DNA of 64,000 nucleotides, from positions 3,588,501-3,652,500 of the forward strand of contig JBBCGG010000001.1 in NCBI GenBank assembly GCA_037200525.1, in the 5' to 3' direction. This stretch comes from Methylocella sp. (GTDB lineage Bacteria; Pseudomonadota; Alphaproteobacteria; Rhizobiales; Beijerinckiaceae). The notes beneath the pieces are model-generated. The model was not told the origin of the DNA and did no database searches. It saw only the letters and a list, made by a program, of their open reading frames with translations. Positions 62,494-64,000 of this stretch are shown here, in pieces (positions within the stretch are counted from its first letter, which is position 1; each line of letters begins with the position of its first letter). A program made the position numbers and the translations under genes.

Positions 62494-64000
62494 ATGTTGC
62501 TGAAATTTCGAAATGTGAAAGCGCTTCTCCAGCCGGCAAGATGGTGGACTATCGCCCGCAGTCGGATTTTTGACCCGAATTGGTACAGAGCCGAATATCC
62601 AGACTGCGATGCGCAGGGCTGGAATCCTATCAGCCACTATTTGCTCGAAGGCGCGGCGCGAGGTAACCGGCCCCACCTCCTTTTCGACCCGGACTGGTAT
62701 CAGCGCGTACGTGGAGCGTTGCAACGCGACCCCAATCCGCTCATCGACTACATAAAATACGGCGCAGACGAAGGCTTTGAGCCCTCGCCCTATTTTTCGG
62801 CGCCCTTTTATCGCAAATTTGCCGGCCACTTCGGCCGTTTGACCCCGCTCGGCCATTTCTTGGCGCATAGTCCGGCAAGCGGCGTTGCGCCAACGCCGCT
62901 GTTTGATCGCTCTTGGTATCTCGACAACAATCCCGATGTGCGACGCGCCGGCTTCGACCCGTTTCTGCACTTTGTCGCGTCCGGCGCGTGCGGTGGCCGC
63001 TCGCCGGGTCCGCTGTTTGATGCCGGCTGGTATCGGATGAAGAACGCCGATGTTCGAGATCAGGGTTTTGAACCCCTGCCCCATTATCTCGCCATCGGGG
63101 CTGCGGAAGGCCGCAATCCGCATCCGTTTTTTGATGCCGCATTTTACGTCGCCAGCGCTCATCGAGCTGGCGTCACGCAAGAAAACGCCCTCGCCGACTA
63201 CGCAGAGCGCGGGCGCGATGAATGGCGCAGCACCCATGCGATTCTGCCTCCGCCCGCCTCGCCAGCGGCCTATTTTGAAGATTTCCCCTGGCGGAGGCCG
63301 GACGATTTGCCGGCCAAACCCGCAGCATCCTTTCGCCTCCTGATCGTCGACATCGCGGCGGCGCAAAAAGCGGATTATTGTCCCGCTGCGCAGCTTTTGG
63401 CGGCGCTCCAAACCCTGCCCGATCTCGACATTTATGTGCTGACCGATAGCGAAAGCGCTTGGATGCTAGAAGGCGTCGCCTGCCTTGATTTCGCGCATCC
63501 AAATATGGTTCTCCGCCACGCCGGCGTCGTGCTCGACCGTCTTTTTCGCAGCCTAAAATTCCGCGACCCAAATGCATTGGTGATCGAGATCCCCCCTACC
63601 ACGGGTCGCATCGTCGAGCTATGCGCGGCGATCGGCCTGCCCTATCATGACGCCACGTCCAAGAGCGAAATCGACGTCGCCGATTGGGGCGAAATTCTGC
63701 AGCGTCGGATAGGCTATCGCGCGGCGCCGCGGCCGACCGTTTCCGTGATCGTTCCGAATTACAACCACGCGCATTATCTCGATGAGCGGCTCGGCTCGAT
63801 TTTTGCGCAGCGCTTGACGCCGGACGAGATTATTTTTCTGGATGATGGATCAAGCGACGATAGCCTGACGGTCGCCAAAGCCTGGCAAGCGAAGTCCAGC
63901 GTATCCTTCGCGATCGTGCCGAACGAGGCCAACAGCGGCTCGCCGTTCAAACAATGGGCGAAAGGACTGTTGCAGGCAAAGTGCGATCTTGTCTGGATCG
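62494..64000 (+). CDS. Glycosyltransferase family 2 with six N-terminal FDxxWY repeats (partial)
   Basis: At least 502 codons, no stop before the right edge. ATG 62494 follows GTCGAGG closely. Residues about 26-250 hold six repeats of 36-38 aa with the pattern FD-x-x-WY, then NP-x-x-HYL and G-x-x-EGR-x-PHP. Examples are FDPNWYRAEYPD, FDRSWYLDNNPDVRR and FDAGWYRMKNADVRD. A linker region follows, then a GT-A domain starting PTVSVIVPNYNHAHYLDERL with the metal-binding region IIFLDDGSSDDS. It probably transfers sugars in EPS assembly; the repeats may bind partner proteins or glycan. Confidence 0.82.
   Translation, partial: MLLKFRNVKALLQPARWWTIARSRIFDPNWYRAEYPDCDAQGWNPISHYLLEGAARGNRPHLLFDPDWYQRVRGALQRDPNPLIDYIKYGADEGFEPSPYFSAPFYRKFAGHFGRLTPLGHFLAHSPASGVAPTPLFDRSWYLDNNPDVRRAGFDPFLHFVASGACGGRSPGPLFDAGWYRMKNADVRDQGFEPLPHYLAIGAAEGRNPHPFFDAAFYVASAHRAGVTQENALADYAERGRDEWRSTHAILPPPASPAAYFEDFPWRRPDDLPAKPAASFRLLIVDIAAAQKADYCPAAQLLAALQTLPDLDIYVLTDSESAWMLEGVACLDFAHPNMVLRHAGVVLDRLFRSLKFRDPNALVIEIPPTTGRIVELCAAIGLPYHDATSKSEIDVADWGEILQRRIGYRAAPRPTVSVIVPNYNHAHYLDERLGSIFAQRLTPDEIIFLDDGSSDDSLTVAKAWQAKSSVSFAIVPNEANSGSPFKQWAKGLLQAKCDLVWI

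Noticed and set aside
62307-62573. 88-codon plus-strand frame before the glycosyltransferase
   Set aside because: Overlaps the start of the glycosyltransferase and shows no family signal.

Overview
The window looks like a chromosomal segment of a GC-rich alphaproteobacterium. Order Hyphomicrobiales is most likely, perhaps a Beijerinckiaceae- or Methylocystaceae-like methylotroph. The basis is codon bias, an intracellular polyhydroxybutyrate depolymerase, NodT-type RND efflux genes, and a tRNA-Ala(GGC) remnant that fits this class. I could not run a phylogeny, so the family-level guess is weak.

Positions 1-25257 read as a worn genomic island. Its right edge is marked by a 3' fragment of tRNA-Ala(GGC) (about 25211-25257) next to a tyrosine integrase (23711-25060). 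No second copy of the fragment was seen, so the left edge probably lies outside the window. The island carries IS5 remnants, two IS481-type copies that each have a different frameshift, an IS630 element with a probable -1 programmed frameshift, a frameshifted IS1182-type element, and fragments of at least four catabolic genes (c-type cytochrome, MalY/PatB-like aminotransferase, SDR, dienelactone hydrolase). Among these are intact cargo genes: an aldehyde dehydrogenase/carboxymuconolactone decarboxylase pair with a divergent LysR regulator, an Rrf2 regulator divergent from an NTF2-like protein and a quinone-oxidoreductase-like MDR, an orphan OmpR-type response regulator, an isochorismatase-like hydrolase, and a flavin monooxygenase followed by a cytochrome P450. 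At 14088-17652 two large tyrosine recombinases are overlapped head to tail and preceded by two small excisionase-like HTH genes, an uncommon mobile module.

Positions 25258-33140 hold the most interesting block: two divergent operons around an AT-rich promoter region. One encodes a NitT/TauT-type ABC importer (ATPase, permease, unusually long periplasmic binding protein) with a Crp/Fnr regulator embedded in it. The other encodes an adenylylsulfate-reductase-alpha-like flavoprotein, an eight-cysteine ferredoxin resembling a short AprB, and a HEAT-repeat protein, all translationally coupled. I know of no experimentally assigned function for this set. The layout suggests import and redox conversion of a small anion such as an organosulfur or sulfur compound, regulated by Crp/Fnr.

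Positions 33141-64000 look like ordinary chromosome: small membrane proteins, a secreted alpha/beta-hydrolase-like protein, a large secreted glycosidase interrupted by one frameshift beside a ROK sugar kinase, Dps, DUF533, DUF2189 and SHOCT proteins, an intracellular PHB depolymerase, a GST, a cupin, an orphan N-succinylarginine dihydrolase with a GNAT protein, a tripartite RND efflux operon, a patatin phospholipase, the dTDP-rhamnose genes in the order C-B-D-A, a Wza-like export lipoprotein, and a glycosyltransferase with six N-terminal FD-x-x-WY repeats that runs off the right edge. The last genes suggest the start of an exopolysaccharide locus.
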